From Acidobacteriaceae bacterium (lineage in GTDB: Bacteria > Acidobacteriota > Terriglobia > Terriglobales > Acidobacteriaceae), in contig JANXYB010000042.1 in assembly GCA_025350325.1 (NCBI GenBank), forward strand, positions 1 to 56,803: DNA of 56,803 bases, read 5' to 3'. Below the pieces are notes generated by a model, which worked only from the letters and a program-made list of their open reading frames with translations, had not been told where the DNA came from and searched no databases. The stretch's first letter is position 1, and the number at the start of each line of letters is the position of its first letter. This document shows, piece by piece, positions 56,739-56,803 of this stretch. Position numbers and translations under genes: made by a program.

Positions 56739-56803
56739 CTAAGAAGTCTCCAAAAATTCCACGCTCTGTTCAAGTGGAATGAAATCGTCGAACTATTGAC
56801 CGT

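Overview
The window (about 56.8 kb, moderately high GC) looks like a chromosomal segment of a soil-type Acidobacteriota, probably an Acidobacteriaceae relative. This is inferred from the mix of a DUF3857-family protein, many exported propeller, Ig-repeat and carbohydrate-active proteins, a Gram-negative-type envelope gene set and REP-like dispersed palindromes. No rRNA, tRNA or CRISPR array was seen.

Left part (1-7269): an exported GH31 glycosidase, a decayed DUF3857 gene (transglutaminase core apparently lost, plus a frameshift), a Maf-type nucleotide pyrophosphatase, a GNAT acetyltransferase and an isoaspartyl peptidase/L-asparaginase.

Second part (about 7.2-26.7 kb): a compact phage-derived head/tail cassette, all on the plus strand. 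In order it holds a small basic hypothetical, a 1.7k-residue fibre/beta-helix protein with a Sec signal, a small exported protein, the large terminase, a HipA-like kinase/DUF3037 cargo pair, the portal, prohead protease, a probable scaffold, the major capsid protein, a head-tail connector, several unrecognised tail or neck proteins, a 771-residue tail/baseplate candidate and a small XhlA-like membrane protein. I see no integrase, repressor, replication gene, recognisable tape measure or endolysin. This suggests a domesticated or gene-transfer-agent-like particle, or a decayed prophage.

Third part (26.7-38.3 kb): housekeeping and accessory genes. These are purE-purK, a DUF3592-like gene broken by one amber stop, a cupin, typA/bipA, an exported metallo-beta-lactamase-fold hydrolase, a Tat-exported TIM-barrel isomerase/epimerase, a UGT-type glycosyltransferase, an OmpR-type response regulator with its histidine kinase, and an exported YVTN beta-propeller.

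Fourth part (38.5-54.0 kb, minus strand): six long genes with overlapping ends, evidently one translationally coupled operon for an envelope system. In transcription order they are an anchored propeller sensor, a VIT/VWA protein, a 2439-residue TPR protein, a 582-residue anchored protein, a penicillin-binding-protein-like protein and a SpoIID-like protein. The last two resemble the two halves of the YfaQ/DUF2300 protein of the enterobacterial yfa and pseudomonad mag (bacterial alpha-2-macroglobulin) loci, but no macroglobulin gene is present here. I consider this operon and the phage-derived cassette with its kinase pair the best candidates for undescribed systems. The window ends with an exported Ig-repeat/GH39-like glycosidase.
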